The notes beneath the pieces are model-generated. The model ran no database searches, was not told the DNA's origin, and saw only the letters and a program-made list of their open reading frames with translations. From NCBI RefSeq assembly GCF_019048265.1, contig NZ_CP077311.1, forward strand, positions 3,791,001 to 3,855,000: DNA of 64,000 bases, given 5' to 3'. The translations under genes and the position numbers were made by a program. Source of the DNA: Aeromonas sp. FDAARGOS 1405. Lineage in GTDB: Bacteria; Pseudomonadota; Gammaproteobacteria; Enterobacterales; Aeromonadaceae. Positions 8,326 to 17,252 of this stretch are shown in pieces. Each line of letters opens with the position of its first letter. The first letter of the stretch is position 1.

Positions 8326-9315
8326 TCAGCCGTGGGGCGACAATCCCTTGCGGATCCGCTGGATCCCCGCCTCGTAGAGGCCATCCGGCCCCTCCTGATC
8401 TTCACGGGTATCGAAGATCTTGAGGAACCACATGTACTGGCCCGGATGGCGCGTCAGCTGCTGTTGCACCATATCGTTCATCCGACAGGTATCGGCCATC
8501 ACATCCTCGGTGGGATAGTTGTCAAACGGGGCATCTATCTCAAGCCGGTAACAGTGGTTCGCTTCGTCATAGCAGGCGAGCAGCGGCACCGCCTTGGCGC
8601 CGCTGACCTGAACCAGACGGGGCAAGGCTGGCAGGGTCGCCTTGGGGTGGCCGAAGAAGGGAGCAAAGATGCTCTTCTCGCGACCGTGATCCTGATCCGG
8701 CAGGTAGAAGAAGCTGCGACCACTCTTGATGGTTCTGATCACCGCCTTGATCCCGGCGCTGCGCTCGTAAACGCGGCAACCGTTTTTGGCCCGTGCACGG
8801 TTGAGGTGCCAGTCAAACACCGGATTGCGTGCCCGTTTCATCATGGTGCACATGGGCACCCCGCGCTGGGTGAAGCAGTAACCGGCGGCATCCACCGGCC
8901 AGGTATGGGGCACCACCAGGATCACCGGACGACCGGCAGCCCGCTCCGCCTCGATATGCTCCCAACCGATCACCTGCATCCGGCTCATCAGATAACGCTG
9001 ACTGCGCATGGTGAACTCGCCAAATCCCAACAGACTCTTGAGGCCGACCCGGATCGAGGTCAGTGCAATGGCATCCCGCTCTTCCGGGCTCTTGTCCGGG
9101 AAGCAGATCTCCAGATTGGTTCTGGCGATATAAATCTGTTTTTTCGAGATACGAAACACCAGCGGCGCCAGGGCATCGGCCAAACGATCGCGCAATCGTA
9201 CCGGCACAAACGCCAGCAGCATCAATACGCCGAGGGCCAGCCAACTGAACCAGTAACGGGGATGCAGAAAACGGGTTTCAAAGGAGGAATTAAATACGGG
9301 ATCTTGGGGAGACAT
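8326..9315 (-). CDS. LpxM/HtrB-family lipid A acyltransferase, copy 2
   Basis: 329 residues, clearly paralogous to the gene just downstream. The two share the N-terminal xDPVFxxSFxxRxLHPxxW block, the HxxxxD motif (here HTWPVD), FFYLPDQDHGRE and the C-terminal DGLYEAGIQRIR. Like copy 1 it should transfer a fatty acyl group to a lipid A precursor in the inner membrane. Both copies keep all family motifs, so neither is an obvious relic; they may differ in acyl length, acceptor position or growth condition. The start is the only Met before the conserved DPVF block. Confidence 0.87.
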   Translation of the reverse strand: MSPQDPVFNSSFETRFLHPRYWFSWLALGVLMLLAFVPVRLRDRLADALAPLVFRISKKQIYIARTNLEICFPDKSPEERDAIALTSIRVGLKSLLGFGEFTMRSQRYLMSRMQVIGWEHIEAERAAGRPVILVVPHTWPVDAAGYCFTQRGVPMCTMMKRARNPVFDWHLNRARAKNGCRVYERSAGIKAVIRTIKSGRSFFYLPDQDHGREKSIFAPFFGHPKATLPALPRLVQVSGAKAVPLLACYDEANHCYRLEIDAPFDNYPTEDVMADTCRMNDMVQQQLTRHPGQYMWFLKIFDTREDQEGPDGLYEAGIQRIRKGLSPHG

Positions 9316-9427
9316 GATTCGGGGTCAAGCAAAAAAGTTGTGCTGCATTGTAGTCATCCTGACAGGTAATACCAGTTAATTCCATGGCCAGCAGCCCGAC
9401 ACGAGCGCGAGGTCAAAGAACCACAAA

Positions 9428-9454
9428 AAAATGCCCCGCACTACGGGGCATTTT
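9428..9454. terminator. Bidirectional terminator
   Basis: AAAATGCCCCG pairs with CGGGGCATTTT, loop CACTA, between the transporter gene (minus) and the upstream side of the acyltransferase gene. Confidence 0.85.
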
Positions 9455-9570
9455 GTTCGTTACACAACCAGAGTGGTGGCTCTTGGTCCAACCATCGTAT
9501 GACTGGCCGTTTATCCCGTCGCTCTCGGAGCGCACTGCTTGACCATTTTTCGATATCACATCGTCAAGCG

Positions 9571-10563
9571 TCAGCGGTGAGCACCCTGGCGGGTAATGCC
9601 GTTATTCATTTCGGTATCACGCTGCGGCAGAAAAAACATCAGGTAACGCAGCGCCACATACCCGACGATCACGGTAGCAACCCCAAGCTCGAAGTGGGCC
9701 AGCAATCTTATCTGCTCAACGTAGTGACTCCCTTGCGCAAACCCTTCAACCAGATGGGCTACTTTGAACAGGGCAGTGGCACCGATCACCAGCGGGAAGG
9801 TGAAGGCGGCATAACCTGGCGAGAAGGGCAGACGCAGCAATTTGATGAAAGCCAGATAGATGATACCGGTCATCAGAATGGCAATCCCCAGCAGCACGGC
9901 CACCAGCAGCAGTGACGGCTCCTGGTTGACGGTCAGGTAACCGGCCAGAGAGAGGCTGGCAGGGGCAGCCAGAATGGCGATGGTCGGTTTGGCGGCATCC
10001 GGCACTTCATGACTGAAGATCAGGCGATAGAGCATCAGCGGCAGCATCAGGCCGTAGCAGATGATCCCGAACCAGAGCAGACCGTTGGCCAGCGGGGCAA
10101 ACTGACCGCCCGGGAAGGCGACGTCAGCCACGATGATCCCCACCGGCGGCACGAACCAGCTCGGCACCATGTGGTGGATTTCAAACTCTTTGGCGCGATG
10201 CCAGATAAAAGTGGCCAGGAACAGCAGGTGAACTGCCACGGCAAACAGCCAGAGGGCTTCGCCCGCTTGCGGTGCAATCATACCCAGCGCTTTCGAGACC
10301 ACCATGGTGCCCATGGCATAGGTCGGTACCACACTACCCACCACGGGGTGAGCGAGATCCTGCAACAGCAGCCGGGGGTGAAGCAGAAACTTGAAGGTCA
10401 GGATCACCAGCAGCACGGCCGCAATGGCGGCGCCCAGCAGCTGCATCCGGCCATCGAAGTGACCGGCATTTTCCCAACACCAACCAAGGCTGGCGATGCC
10501 CAGCGCCAAACCCGCCATAGGGGTTGGGGCGGCAGCCAGTGATTTACGGGTTCTTGCGATCAT
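9571..10563 (-). CDS. TehA/SLAC1-type (TDT family) transporter
   Basis: 330 residues with about ten hydrophobic segments, the size of E. coli TehA (330 aa). The HHMVPSWFVPPVGIIVAD stretch and PLATFxWH-type region match the tellurite-resistance/dicarboxylate transporter (TDT) family, whose members move anions such as dicarboxylates, sulfite or chloride. Substrate cannot be predicted. It is divergent from a LysR-type regulator with about 100 bp between them, an arrangement in which the regulator usually controls the transporter. Confidence 0.8.
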   Translation of the reverse strand: MIARTRKSLAAAPTPMAGLALGIASLGWCWENAGHFDGRMQLLGAAIAAVLLVILTFKFLLHPRLLLQDLAHPVVGSVVPTYAMGTMVVSKALGMIAPQAGEALWLFAVAVHLLFLATFIWHRAKEFEIHHMVPSWFVPPVGIIVADVAFPGGQFAPLANGLLWFGIICYGLMLPLMLYRLIFSHEVPDAAKPTIAILAAPASLSLAGYLTVNQEPSLLLVAVLLGIAILMTGIIYLAFIKLLRLPFSPGYAAFTFPLVIGATALFKVAHLVEGFAQGSHYVEQIRLLAHFELGVATVIVGYVALRYLMFFLPQRDTEMNNGITRQGAHR

Positions 10564-10665
10564 GATGACACCTTTCTATTGATGACGATGGCGATAGGAT
10601 AATGGCCCCTTATCGTTTACGATATCTAAATGAATTGAATCAATCATTCAGGAAAACCAAACACA
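10564..10665. promoter_or_regulatory. Divergent control region of TDT transporter and LysR gene
   Basis: The 102-bp intergenic region contains GATAA-N7-TTATC (10598-10614), a small dyad compatible with a T-N11-A LysR box, and the arms TGAAT/ATTCA (10631-10650). The assignment is inferred from position only. Confidence 0.35.
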
Positions 10666-11571
10666 ATGAAACTGACCCTGCAGCAGCTGAAAGTGTTCGC
10701 CACCATTGCCCGCTATGGCAATCTTGGCCTTGCCGCCAACGAGCTATGCCTGAGCAAGGGGGCTGTCTCCCAGTCGCTGCAGGAGCTGGAGCGCCAGCTC
10801 TCCACCCCGCTGTTTGACCGCATTCACCCCAGATTGCAGCTCAACAACGAGGGGCGCCTGCTGCAACCGGCCGCCGAAGAGCTGCTGACCCGGATGCAGG
10901 ATATCGAGAACCTGTTTCGTCCCGATGCCGAGCCGAGCGGCCAGTTGCGCCTTGGTGCCAGCCAGACCATCGGCAACTACCTGCTCCCCACCCTGCTCGC
11001 CAGCAGCAAACAGGAGCTGGGGCTCCCCCCCAAGGTGACCATCAACAACACTCACCTGCTCTGTCATGCGCTGGCCAACTTCGAGCTGGATATGGCGCTG
11101 ATCGAGGGGGAGAACCACCACCCCGACCTGCTTGCCGAACCTTGGCTGCAGGACGAGATGCTGGTGGTGGCCCCACCCGGTCACCCGCTTGCCAACAAGA
11201 AGGAGCTCTCCCTCTCCCGTCTGGGGGGCGAGACCTGGGTATTGCGTGAAGCGCAATCGGGCAGTCGCGAGCAATTTATCCAGCAGATCCAGCCCGAGCT
11301 GCCCCGCTGGCAACCAGGGCTTGAACTCAACACCCTGGAGGCGGTGATGCTGGCGGTGGAGAAGGGGCTTGGCATCTCCTTTATCTCCCGGCTGGCAGCC
11401 TCGGATCGCCTGGCAGATGGGCGGCTGATCGCCCTGCCCCTCTCCCGTCGCTTCCCGCGCCAGCTCTCCCTTATCTGGCACAAGCAGAAGTACCACTCCA
11501 CCTCCCTGCGCCACTTTATCCACTTCTGCCGAGCTCAGGTGAAGGATGCCGAGGTGAGCCACGCAGAGTAA
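10666..11571 (+). CDS. LysR-type transcriptional regulator
   Basis: 301 residues. An N-terminal winged helix-turn-helix (LTLQQLKVFATIARYGNLGLAANELCLSKGAVSQSLQELERQL is the region, residues 3-46) is followed by the periplasmic-binding-like effector domain from about residue 90 (GQLRLGASQTIGNYLLP). The overall character resembles the YeiE/CysB-like LysR subgroup. Divergent from the TDT transporter, its likely target. The effector is unknown. A GC-only (CCCG) repeat and a strong terminator follow. Confidence 0.85.
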   Translation: MKLTLQQLKVFATIARYGNLGLAANELCLSKGAVSQSLQELERQLSTPLFDRIHPRLQLNNEGRLLQPAAEELLTRMQDIENLFRPDAEPSGQLRLGASQTIGNYLLPTLLASSKQELGLPPKVTINNTHLLCHALANFELDMALIEGENHHPDLLAEPWLQDEMLVVAPPGHPLANKKELSLSRLGGETWVLREAQSGSREQFIQQIQPELPRWQPGLELNTLEAVMLAVEKGLGISFISRLAASDRLADGRLIALPLSRRFPRQLSLIWHKQKYHSTSLRHFIHFCRAQVKDAEVSHAE

Positions 11572-11626
11572 CGCCCGCTCGGAGCGCCGCTGGCCCGCCC
11601 GCCCGCCCGCCAATGACGGAAAAAGC

Positions 11627-11652
11627 AGAGAGGGAGCCACGGCTCCCTCTCT
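11627..11652. terminator. Terminator between LysR gene and nfo
   Basis: AGAGAGGGAGC and GCTCCCTCTCT pair with a CACG loop. It serves the convergent LysR (plus) and nfo (minus) genes. Confidence 0.85.
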
Positions 11653-11671
11653 TTGATTCACCTGTTCGGTA

Positions 11672-12514
11672 TCACTGCGCCAGACTGCGCAACCAGCTGA
11701 TCTCCTCACCCCAGATGGACTCGTCTATGGTCTCGAGGATAAGCGGAATGCGATCGAAGCGATCATCATTCATGATGTGGTGGAATACCGCCTCCCCCAG
11801 ATTGCCCTCGCGCAAGCTGTGATGGCGATCGACCCGGCTGCCGAAGGTGCACTTGGCACCGTTGATATGCATCCCCTTGAGATAGTGAAAACCCACCGTG
11901 CGGTCGAACTCGGCAAAGACGGCGGCACAGCTCTCGGCGGTGCGCAGATCGTAGCCGGCGGCAAAGGCGTGGCAGGTATCGAAACAGATCCCGACCCGGC
12001 TCTTGTCCTCCACCCCCTCGATGATGGTGGCGAGGTGCTCGAACGACCAGCCGAGATTGGTCCCCTGCCCGGCGGTGTTCTCGATCACCGCCGTTACCCC
12101 TTCACTGCGCTCCAGTGCCCAGTTGATCGACTCGCTCACCAGCTTGAGGCTGGCCGCCTCTGGGATCTGCTTGAGATGGCTACCGGGGTGGAAGTTCAGA
12201 TAACAGAGCCCCAGCTGCTCGCAGCGCTTCATCTCATCGAGAAACGCATCGCGGGATTTGGCCAGAGCATCGGGATCCGGGTGGCCCAGGTTGATGAGAT
12301 AGCTGTCGTGGGGCAGGATCTGCTGCGGCAGAAAACCGGCCTTGTCACAGGCCGCCTTGAAGGCGCGGATGGTGGCATCCGACAAGGGGGCCGCCTGCCA
12401 CTGACGCTGATTCTTGGTAAAGAGGGCAAACGCGTTGGCCCCGATGGCCTGGGCACGGGCGATGGTATTCTCCACCCCGCCGGCCGCACTGACGTGGGCT
12501 CCGATATATTTCAT
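11672..12514 (-). CDS. nfo: Endonuclease IV (AP endonuclease)
   Basis: 280 residues (E. coli Nfo: 285). A TIM-barrel, trinuclear-zinc enzyme that incises DNA 5' to abasic sites in base excision repair. Zinc-ligand motifs are intact: [60 protein letters not shown] and [14 protein letters not shown] lies 6 nt before the ATG. It occupies the place downstream of ybaB where recR is found in many gammaproteobacteria. Confidence 0.97.
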   Translation of the reverse strand: MKYIGAHVSAAGGVENTIARAQAIGANAFALFTKNQRQWQAAPLSDATIRAFKAACDKAGFLPQQILPHDSYLINLGHPDPDALAKSRDAFLDEMKRCEQLGLCYLNFHPGSHLKQIPEAASLKLVSESINWALERSEGVTAVIENTAGQGTNLGWSFEHLATIIEGVEDKSRVGICFDTCHAFAAGYDLRTAESCAAVFAEFDRTVGFHYLKGMHINGAKCTFGSRVDRHHSLREGNLGEAVFHHIMNDDRFDRIPLILETIDESIWGEEISWLRSLAQ

Positions 12515-12834
12515 ACAATCTCCTCAATACGGCAAGCCGCCATTATGCCGATCCCGCCCCTCCGGGCCAAACCGGGATATCCGATAGCAGGTATCGACAA
12601 ATAGCGCCCCCTTCTGCGAGGCGTAGCAATTCACGACGTAATTTACCTGTGTGGTGGCCACCTCTCCCCACAAGGGGGCTGATCCATCCGGTCCATACCT
12701 GCATAGCATGCATAAAAAACGCAGCGCTATCGCACGGGCGATAACTGCTGCGTTTTGGGGTCCCTCGGACGTATCCCTTGCCATGGCCAGAATGGCTAGC
12801 GACAAGGGAGCAAGAATGCGCGGGGAAAGTCGCC
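12515..12834. other. 320-bp intergenic region between ybaB and nfo
   Basis: No convincing gene. It holds the ybaB terminator (12716-12756) and an imperfect inverted repeat at 12775-12808 (CCCTTG...CAAGGG arms). Minus-strand frames of about 90-110 codons are open but match no family I recognise. The conserved SRP RNA core was looked for on both strands and is absent. Confidence 0.6.
12716..12756 (-). terminator. Two-tier hairpin terminator of the dnaX-ybaB operon
   Basis: Outer stem AAAACGCAGC with GCTGCGTTTT and inner stem TATCGC with GCGATA. The minus-strand side ends in a T-rich tract, consistent with termination after ybaB. Confidence 0.8.
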
Positions 12835-13164
12835 TTAGAACGGCATCTTGAACCCTGGCGGCAGTTGCATGCCACCGGTCAGTTCGCCCATTTTGGTCTT
12901 ATTCTGCTCTTCCACGCGGCGCACGGCATCGTTGCAAGCGGCGGCAACCAGATCTTCCAGCAGCTCCTTGTCATCTTCCATCAGGGAGGGATCGATCTCG
13001 ATGCGACGGACGCTGTGGCTGCCCGTCATGGTGACCTTGACCATGCCGGCACCGGCTTCACCGGTCACTTCCATCTGGGCAAGCTGCTCTTGCATCTTCT
13101 GCATACGCTCTTGCATCTGCTGGGCCTGTTTCATCAGGTTACCCATTCCACCTTTACCAAACAT
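12835..13164 (-). CDS. ybaB: YbaB/EbfC nucleoid-associated protein
   Basis: 109 residues, the same as E. coli YbaB. Homodimeric DNA-binding protein of the EbfC family. The start [18 protein letters not shown], the Met/Gln-rich coiled helix, [23 protein letters not shown] and the Gly/Pro-rich tail are characteristic. It follows dnaX by 114 bp on the same strand, the conserved dnaX-ybaB pair. recR, the usual third gene, is not next. Confidence 0.95.
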   Translation of the reverse strand: MFGKGGMGNLMKQAQQMQERMQKMQEQLAQMEVTGEAGAGMVKVTMTGSHSVRRIEIDPSLMEDDKELLEDLVAAACNDAVRRVEEQNKTKMGELTGGMQLPPGFKMPF

Positions 13165-13278
13165 ATGTCGTCTCTCGTCTTGAAATCCGGCATCCAGCGC
13201 CGGGCTGTGGGCTTGTCTGTCCTAGATGGGGACAGCCAAACTGCTTTTCAACCGGGAGCCAGCTCCCGGCCACGGAAT

Positions 13279-15804
13279 TTAGCGGTTGAGGGGCTCGATG
13301 CTCTCGTGATGGAGCACGGCACCAAACCGCTGAACTAAAAACTGTACGTTGGGATCCTGCTCCAGATCCCGGGTCACCTGCTCGCGTACCCCCAGATAGA
13401 GGCGATGCTCGATCTCAAGGGGAGTCTCCTTGTCAGGCACCACACCGAGCGTTACCTCGACCTGTACCGGTTGCCCCAGCGCAGGCCCGATGATCTCGGC
13501 CAGATCGGCGCGCGCCTTGTCGCTCACCAGATGGCGCTGCTCGGGCTTGAGGGTTAGCAGGACTTTATCCCCTTCCCGCGTCATCACCGAGTTGATGGCG
13601 AGCTGGCGCAGCCGACCACCCACCTGGGTGTGAGCAATCAACTCGGCCCAAGCGTCACCACAACCATTGAGCAACGAGGAGGGAATAAGGCGGGTCGCCT
13701 CCCCCTCTTGCGGCTCGCTGTCGCTCTCGAGCTCATCCCAGTCGATGGTCTCCATCACCGGCTGAGGAGGAGCAGGCTCACTCTCGAGTTGAACCTGGGG
13801 CAGTAGAGCTGGTGCCAGCGGTGCTGGTTCCTGACGAACGCTATCATGCCAAGCAGGCTGCCCCTCCAGATCCCAGGGTGGCAGATCGGTCGGCTGCGCG
13901 GGTTGGATCGCAGTAGGTGTGGTGTGATTGGATGAACTACGAACAGGATCCGGCACTGGCGAGGCCATAAAGCTCTGGCTGAGGTACTCCTCGTAATCCC
14001 CGTTATCGCTGGACTCGTCGTAGCTGTCGGTATAGAGATCCACCGGTGGCTGCTCGCCAAACTGCCCCATGGCGGAGCCACTTGGGGTTGCAGCCTGACG
14101 CACAGGCACAACCGGCACCGCACGGGGCGCAGGTGCTGGCGCGCTGCTCTCTCCACGTTGGCGACTACGCAGCATATTGCGCTTGCCCAGCAGACTCTGC
14201 ATGGTCGACACCGCCGAGACTGGCTCAAGCACTTCCGGAGCTGGCGCAGTCGAAGCGCAATTCATCTGTACAGGCGCCATCTCCCCTGCAGCCATCTGAG
14301 CGGCGTCACTTGGTACCGAAAGTGTCGGGTTTGCAGCAGCCCTCTCTCCCCAACTCGCAGCGTCAACCGCCATGCCGCTATTCACGCCAGAGAGCGTGGC
14401 CGACTCGGCCTGATAACCCATACCGGTCGCCTCGCGCAGCAGCTCATCCTGCTGACTGAACAGCTCGGCGGCTTGCGCCTCTTCCTCGCTGTCTGCGAGG
14501 TTGCCGGTGTCATCAGTCATCGCAGGCAGGGAAAGATCCACCACGGGCACAGCACTGGTAGCAACAGGGCTGGCTAACGGTGCAGACACGGCGCCGCTGA
14601 TCGGTGCCGGAGCGGCCGATTCAGCGGCCGGGCGCTTTCCCGGCAAAGAGACTACCGGAGTTGCACTGCTTGTCATTGACGGGGGCAATGCGGTGAGGCT
14701 GGCAGGATGCAGGGCATCGCGCCTTGGCGAGAAGGCGAGCATCCGCAGGCAGGTCATCTCCAGCGCGGTGCGGCCATCAGGTGCCCAAGGCAGATCTTTG
14801 CGGCCACCCAGCACAATCTGGTAGCAGAGCTGCACCTCTTCCGGGCTCATCGCCTTGGCCAGTTGCAGCAGGGCATCAGCATCCGCCCCCTGCTCCTGCA
14901 CGCTGGCAGGTAGCAGCTGGGCCATGGCTATGCGATGGAGCAAGCCTTCCAGCTCTGCGTGGAGCTGATCAAAATCGGGACCAAGGGTGGCGATCTCGGT
15001 GATCTTGGCCATGGTTGCCGGCGCATCTTGCCGCAAAATGGCTTCCAAAAGCTGGTGCAGATGACGGTGATCGAGCGTGCCCAGCATCGCCAGCACGCTG
15101 TCGAGGCGCACGCTGCCGTTACCGTGGGCCAACGCCTGATCGGTCAGGCTCAGGGCATCGCGCATACTGCCGTCAGCCGCTTTGGCCAGGGCCAGCAGGG
15201 CGCGCGGTTCGAAGGGTTGGCCCTCCTGATCCAGCACCCATTCGAGCTGCTTAGCGATCTGGGTCTGATCCAGACTCTTCAGATGAAACTGCAGGCAGCG
15301 CGAGAGAATGGTAATGGGCAGCTTCTGCGGATCCGTGGTGGCCAGCAGAAACTTCACATAGGGGGGCGGCTCTTCCAGGGTTTTCAGCAGCGCGTTGAAG
15401 CTGTGGCGCGACAACATGTGCACTTCGTCGATGAGATAGACCTTGAAGCGACCGCGGGCCGGACGGTACTGCACGTTGTCGAGCAGCTCGCGGGTATCTT
15501 CCACCTTGGTGCGGGACGCCGCGTCAATCTCCAGCAGGTCGACAAAGTTGCCCTGATCGATCTCGCGGCAGGTATCGCAGACGCCACACGGATGGCTGCT
15601 GATCCCCTGCTCGCAGTTGAGGCTCTTGGCCAGAATACGGGCGATGGTGGTTTTGCCGACGCCGCGGGTGCCGCTCAGCAGATAGGCGTGATGCAGCCGT
15701 CCCTGATCCAGGGCGTTGGTCAGGGCAGTCAGCACATGTTGCTGACCAACCACTTGTTCATACGTATGGGGGCGCCATTTACGCGCCAGAACCTGATAGC
15801 TCAT
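13279..15804 (-). CDS. dnaX: DNA polymerase III subunits tau/gamma
   Basis: 841 residues from MSYQVLARKWRP, the start conserved in the family; the 16 codons upstream lack similarity. Clamp-loader ATPase that loads the beta sliding clamp and, as tau, ties the polymerases to DnaB. Walker A GTRGVGKT (45-52), zinc cysteines C64, C73, C76 and C79 in the same places as E. coli, and DEVHMLS Walker B are present. The long Pro/Ala/Ser/Gln-rich linker (about 370-680) makes it about 200 residues longer than E. coli tau. Codons 388-390 carry a -1 frameshift signal giving a predicted 394-residue gamma form (see 14613-14641). It lies downstream of apt. Confidence 0.96.
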   Translation of the reverse strand: MSYQVLARKWRPHTYEQVVGQQHVLTALTNALDQGRLHHAYLLSGTRGVGKTTIARILAKSLNCEQGISSHPCGVCDTCREIDQGNFVDLLEIDAASRTKVEDTRELLDNVQYRPARGRFKVYLIDEVHMLSRHSFNALLKTLEEPPPYVKFLLATTDPQKLPITILSRCLQFHLKSLDQTQIAKQLEWVLDQEGQPFEPRALLALAKAADGSMRDALSLTDQALAHGNGSVRLDSVLAMLGTLDHRHLHQLLEAILRQDAPATMAKITEIATLGPDFDQLHAELEGLLHRIAMAQLLPASVQEQGADADALLQLAKAMSPEEVQLCYQIVLGGRKDLPWAPDGRTALEMTCLRMLAFSPRRDALHPASLTALPPSMTSSATPVVSLPGKRPAAESAAPAPISGAVSAPLASPVATSAVPVVDLSLPAMTDDTGNLADSEEEAQAAELFSQQDELLREATGMGYQAESATLSGVNSGMAVDAASWGERAAANPTLSVPSDAAQMAAGEMAPVQMNCASTAPAPEVLEPVSAVSTMQSLLGKRNMLRSRQRGESSAPAPAPRAVPVVPVRQAATPSGSAMGQFGEQPPVDLYTDSYDESSDNGDYEEYLSQSFMASPVPDPVRSSSNHTTPTAIQPAQPTDLPPWDLEGQPAWHDSVRQEPAPLAPALLPQVQLESEPAPPQPVMETIDWDELESDSEPQEGEATRLIPSSLLNGCGDAWAELIAHTQVGGRLRQLAINSVMTREGDKVLLTLKPEQRHLVSDKARADLAEIIGPALGQPVQVEVTLGVVPDKETPLEIEHRLYLGVREQVTRDLEQDPNVQFLVQRFGAVLHHESIEPLNR
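14613..14641 (-). promoter_or_regulatory. Probable programmed -1 frameshift signal in dnaX
   Basis: On the coding strand codons 388-390 read CCG GGA AAG, so the zero-frame heptamer is G GGA AAG (14641-14635), an X XXY YYZ slip sequence. Four nucleotides later CGGCCG-CTGAAT-CGGCCG (14630-14613) forms a 6-bp all-GC hairpin. After a -1 slip the codons are GCG CCC GGC CGC TGA, so translation stops at 14623-14621, giving 390 plus 4 residues. The same heptamer drives the lambda G/gpGT frameshift, and E. coli dnaX uses A AAA AAG with a hairpin and quick stop at the equivalent domain boundary. Confidence 0.75.
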
Positions 15805-15911
15805 AAATCCATCATGCAGGGAAGACAGGGCATTGAGGCCGGATGCTAACACAAATGGCGGGCTGGCTGTATCGGCTATCGGTCAGAGCGGGAGGGATCG
15901 CTTGATTTTCA

Positions 15912-15967
15912 AACCGATGCCCACATAGGCATCGGTTCAACGCAGGCCCGATGCAGAGGATCGGGCC
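15912..15967. other. Two hairpins between apt and dnaX
   Basis: AACCGATGCC/GGCATCGGTT (10 bp, 15912-15937) and GGCCCGAT/ATCGGGCC (8 bp, 15945-15967) lie in the 172-bp gap. Neither has a clear T run on the minus strand, so they may act as attenuators, mRNA-stability elements or weak terminators. Confidence 0.5.
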
Positions 15968-15976
15968 GAAGAGGCA

Positions 15977-16522
15977 TTACTCGCCAGCCAGTTCGACCAG
16001 TGAGACCACCTTGATGCCAGCGGCAGTCAGGCGGGCATCCCCCCCCAGAGAGGGCAGGGAGATGATGAAGGCCGCATCGGCCACTTCACCACCGGCACGG
16101 CGGATCAGCTTGACGGTGGCATCGACGGTACCGCCAGTGGCGAGCAGATCGTCCACTACCAGTACCTTGTCACCGGGCACGATGGCATCGGTGTGCAGTT
16201 GCAGAGTATCGGTGCCGTACTCGAGGGCATAGGACTCCTCGATCACTTCGCGCGGCAGCTTGCCCGGCTTGCGGACCGGCACAAAGCCAAGTCCCATGGC
16301 GTAGGCAACCGGTGCGCCAAAGATGAAGCCGCGAGCCTCGGTACCAACAATCTTGGTGATCCCTTGATCACGATAATGATTGGCCAGCAGATCGATGGTG
16401 GCCTTGAAGGCCTCGGCGTTCTCGATCAGGCTGGTAATGTCACGAAACAGAATGCCCGGCTTCGGATAGTCGGGAATGGTCTTGATGCTCGCTTCGATAA
16501 ATTTCAGGGTTTCCGGATTCAT
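15977..16522 (-). CDS. apt: Adenine phosphoribosyltransferase
   Basis: 181 residues (E. coli: 183). Salvages adenine to AMP with PRPP. The PRPP-binding signature [13 protein letters not shown] and the substrate-side EARGFIFG and RKPGKLP motifs are intact. It begins [26 protein letters not shown], the conserved start. Upstream of dnaX on the same strand, as in E. coli. Confidence 0.97.
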   Translation of the reverse strand: MNPETLKFIEASIKTIPDYPKPGILFRDITSLIENAEAFKATIDLLANHYRDQGITKIVGTEARGFIFGAPVAYAMGLGFVPVRKPGKLPREVIEESYALEYGTDTLQLHTDAIVPGDKVLVVDDLLATGGTVDATVKLIRRAGGEVADAAFIISLPSLGGDARLTAAGIKVVSLVELAGE

Positions 16523-16588
16523 GGTTTGACCGTTTGTTTTTCGACCCAGGATGGCCGTTTTATCTTAGTCTTCCCGCCAGCGGGAAAT

Positions 16589-16618
16589 AAAAAAGCCTGT
16601 CACGCAAGAATGACAGGC
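16589..16618 (-). terminator. Terminator of ybaN
   Basis: GCCTGTCA/TGACAGGC stem with an 8-nt loop, followed on the minus strand by TTTTTTA. A second small hairpin (TTCCCG/CGGGAA, 16571-16586) follows. Confidence 0.88.
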
Positions 16619-16656
16619 CGACTCCATAGCATTATTGCCGCAATAGCTTAGGGACT

Positions 16657-17034
16657 TCACTTCTCCATTGCAACTGGCTCCAGGACCGGCAGACGCATTA
16701 ACCAGGTGAGCAGGATCACCATTATGAAAAGCAGCAGCCCCCTGACCCATAACAACGGCACCACCGCCAGCGACACCGAGAAGGTGAGCAGAATGAAGAT
16801 AATTGCGCGCCGCCGTGCATGACGGCGAATACCGCGATACTGCTGCCAGTCTGCGATGGGTGGGCCAAACCAGGGATGGGCCAGCAGCCAGTGGTGAAAA
16901 CGGGGGGACGAGCGGGCAAATAGCGCCGCCGCCAGCAGCATGAAGGGCGTGGTCGGCAACAGGGGCAGCACTATGCCGATGATGCCAGTTACGAATGCCA
17001 GCCAGCCCAACCCCATCAAACACCAACGTTTCAT
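16657..17034 (-). CDS. ybaN: YbaN-like DUF454 inner membrane protein
   Basis: 125 residues from an ATG with AGGGG 7-8 nt upstream, the length of E. coli YbaN. DUF454 small membrane protein with the signature GIIGIVLPLLPTTPFMLLAA and two further hydrophobic segments at the C-terminus; an amphipathic RRHARRR region lies between. Function unknown. It neighbours apt, as in E. coli. The frame is open further upstream, but that part lacks family similarity. Confidence 0.85.
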   Translation of the reverse strand: MKRWCLMGLGWLAFVTGIIGIVLPLLPTTPFMLLAAALFARSSPRFHHWLLAHPWFGPPIADWQQYRGIRRHARRRAIIFILLTFSVSLAVVPLLWVRGLLLFIMVILLTWLMRLPVLEPVAMEK

Positions 17035-17252
17035 CGCAGCCCCTCTTGCATGCTCTTGCGCCATCCTAACAGGATCCGCCCCCATGTTGACAACGATTCC
17101 CATTATCACGGCAACTGATGCCCCGGATTACAGGGCTTGTGAACCAGTAATGGCCTGAACCTGCCCATTCCCATGGCGTGACGGCTGACAACCTGCCCCG
17201 TTACCACTACAATCTGCGCTCTTTTTTCTCTGTTTGTCCTTCGGAACCGGTT

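Noticed and set aside
11594..11611. (CCCG)n short tandem repeat after the LysR gene as a phase-variable tract
   Set aside because: Only about four units and outside any coding or promoter position.
12515..12834. SRP (4.5S) RNA near dnaX, as in some bacteria
   Set aside because: The conserved SRP core sequence was not found on either strand.
12524..12875. Minus-strand frames of 93 and 110 codons between ybaB and nfo
   Set aside because: No family features; they overlap the ybaB terminator or ybaB itself.
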